From Clostridiales bacterium (GTDB taxonomy: Bacteria > Bacillota > Clostridia > Lachnospirales > Lachnospiraceae), in NCBI GenBank assembly GCA_012512995.1, contig JAAZDA010000473.1, forward strand, positions 1 to 6,105: 6,105 nt of DNA, written 5' to 3'. Both the position numbers and the translations under genes were made by a program. Position 1 is the first letter of the stretch, and the number at the start of each line of letters is the position of its first letter. The notes under the pieces are model-generated. The model searched no databases. It was given only the letters and a program-made list of their open reading frames with translations, and was not told where the DNA came from. Below, one piece after another: positions 6,011 through 6,105 of the stretch.

Positions 6011-6105
6011 TGCTCTGCCCTCAGCAAGTTTCAGGTACCATTCGGTCAGCTTCAGCGCCTGATCCCTGACGCTGAATCCTGCTGTTCTCAACTCTTCGAT
6101 CGCAC
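6008..6105 (-). CDS. C-terminal end of an upstream gene, probably a glycosyltransferase (partial)
   Basis: Only the last 31 codons are inside the window, read from 6103 down to a TAG stop at 6010-6008; the gene continues beyond the right edge. The visible tail begins AIEELRTAGF and ends LKLAEGRA. It is amphipathic and helical in character, with a Glu-Trp-Tyr near the end. This resembles the closing helix of GT-B fold glycosyltransferases, where the last helix crosses back to the N-terminal domain; the equivalent segments of the GT4 genes in this window also carry Trp-x-x-Tyr-Leu. The stop overlaps the GTG start of the next gene by one base, so the two genes are in one operon. Coding status is well supported by the overlap and composition. 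The glycosyltransferase identity is inferred from a short tail and the neighbours. Confidence 0.7.
   Translation of the reverse strand, partial: AIEELRTAGFSVRDQALKLTEWYLKLAEGRA

Noticed and set aside
5619..6062. 147-codon open frame on the plus strand
   Set aside because: It is antisense to the N-terminal half of a GT4 gene and runs across its start into the upstream gene. No motifs.

Overview
The window reads as the interior of a surface-polysaccharide (capsule, O-antigen-like or exopolysaccharide) biosynthesis cluster. Every convincing gene lies on the minus strand, so transcription runs from high to low coordinates. Base composition is balanced, the ribosome binding sites are AAGGAG/AAAGGA type, and the combination of WabH/PglA-like GT4 glycosyltransferases with a long AsnB-type protein fits a Firmicute, most likely a Lachnospiraceae-like clostridium. 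That assignment is inferred from style, not from a marker gene.

In transcription order: (1) the last 31 codons of an upstream gene (6105-6008), whose tail looks like the end of a glycosyltransferase; (2) a 379-residue GT4 glycosyltransferase (6008-4869) with a GTG start overlapping the previous stop by one base; (3) after a 71-bp gap, a 432-residue GT4 glycosyltransferase (4797-3499); (4) 12 bp later, a glutamine-hydrolysing asparagine synthetase-family amidotransferase (3486-1447; the ATG at 3486 is the real start, since it places the catalytic cysteine at position 2); (5) a 97-bp gap holding two perfect hairpins, one with the asnB stop codon in its loop; (6) a 407-residue GT4 glycosyltransferase (1346-123); (7) a short open frame running off the left edge (136-1) with no good start, either the beginning of another gene or a frameshifted tail of the preceding one.

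Together the genes suggest sequential addition of sugars to a lipid-linked repeat unit at the cytoplasmic face of the membrane. The amidotransferase either amidates an acidic sugar or substituent, or simply supplies asparagine. No donor or acceptor sugar can be read from the sequence.

The most unusual features are the tandem hairpins at the asnB 3' end and a recurring pattern of 25-50 residue hydrophilic, low-complexity insertions in three of the four complete proteins. Two of these insertions fall at the same position of the GT4 fold. I see no mobile element, CRISPR array, RNA gene or defence system, and nothing that clearly amounts to an undescribed system. No gene-free stretch exceeds 300 bases.
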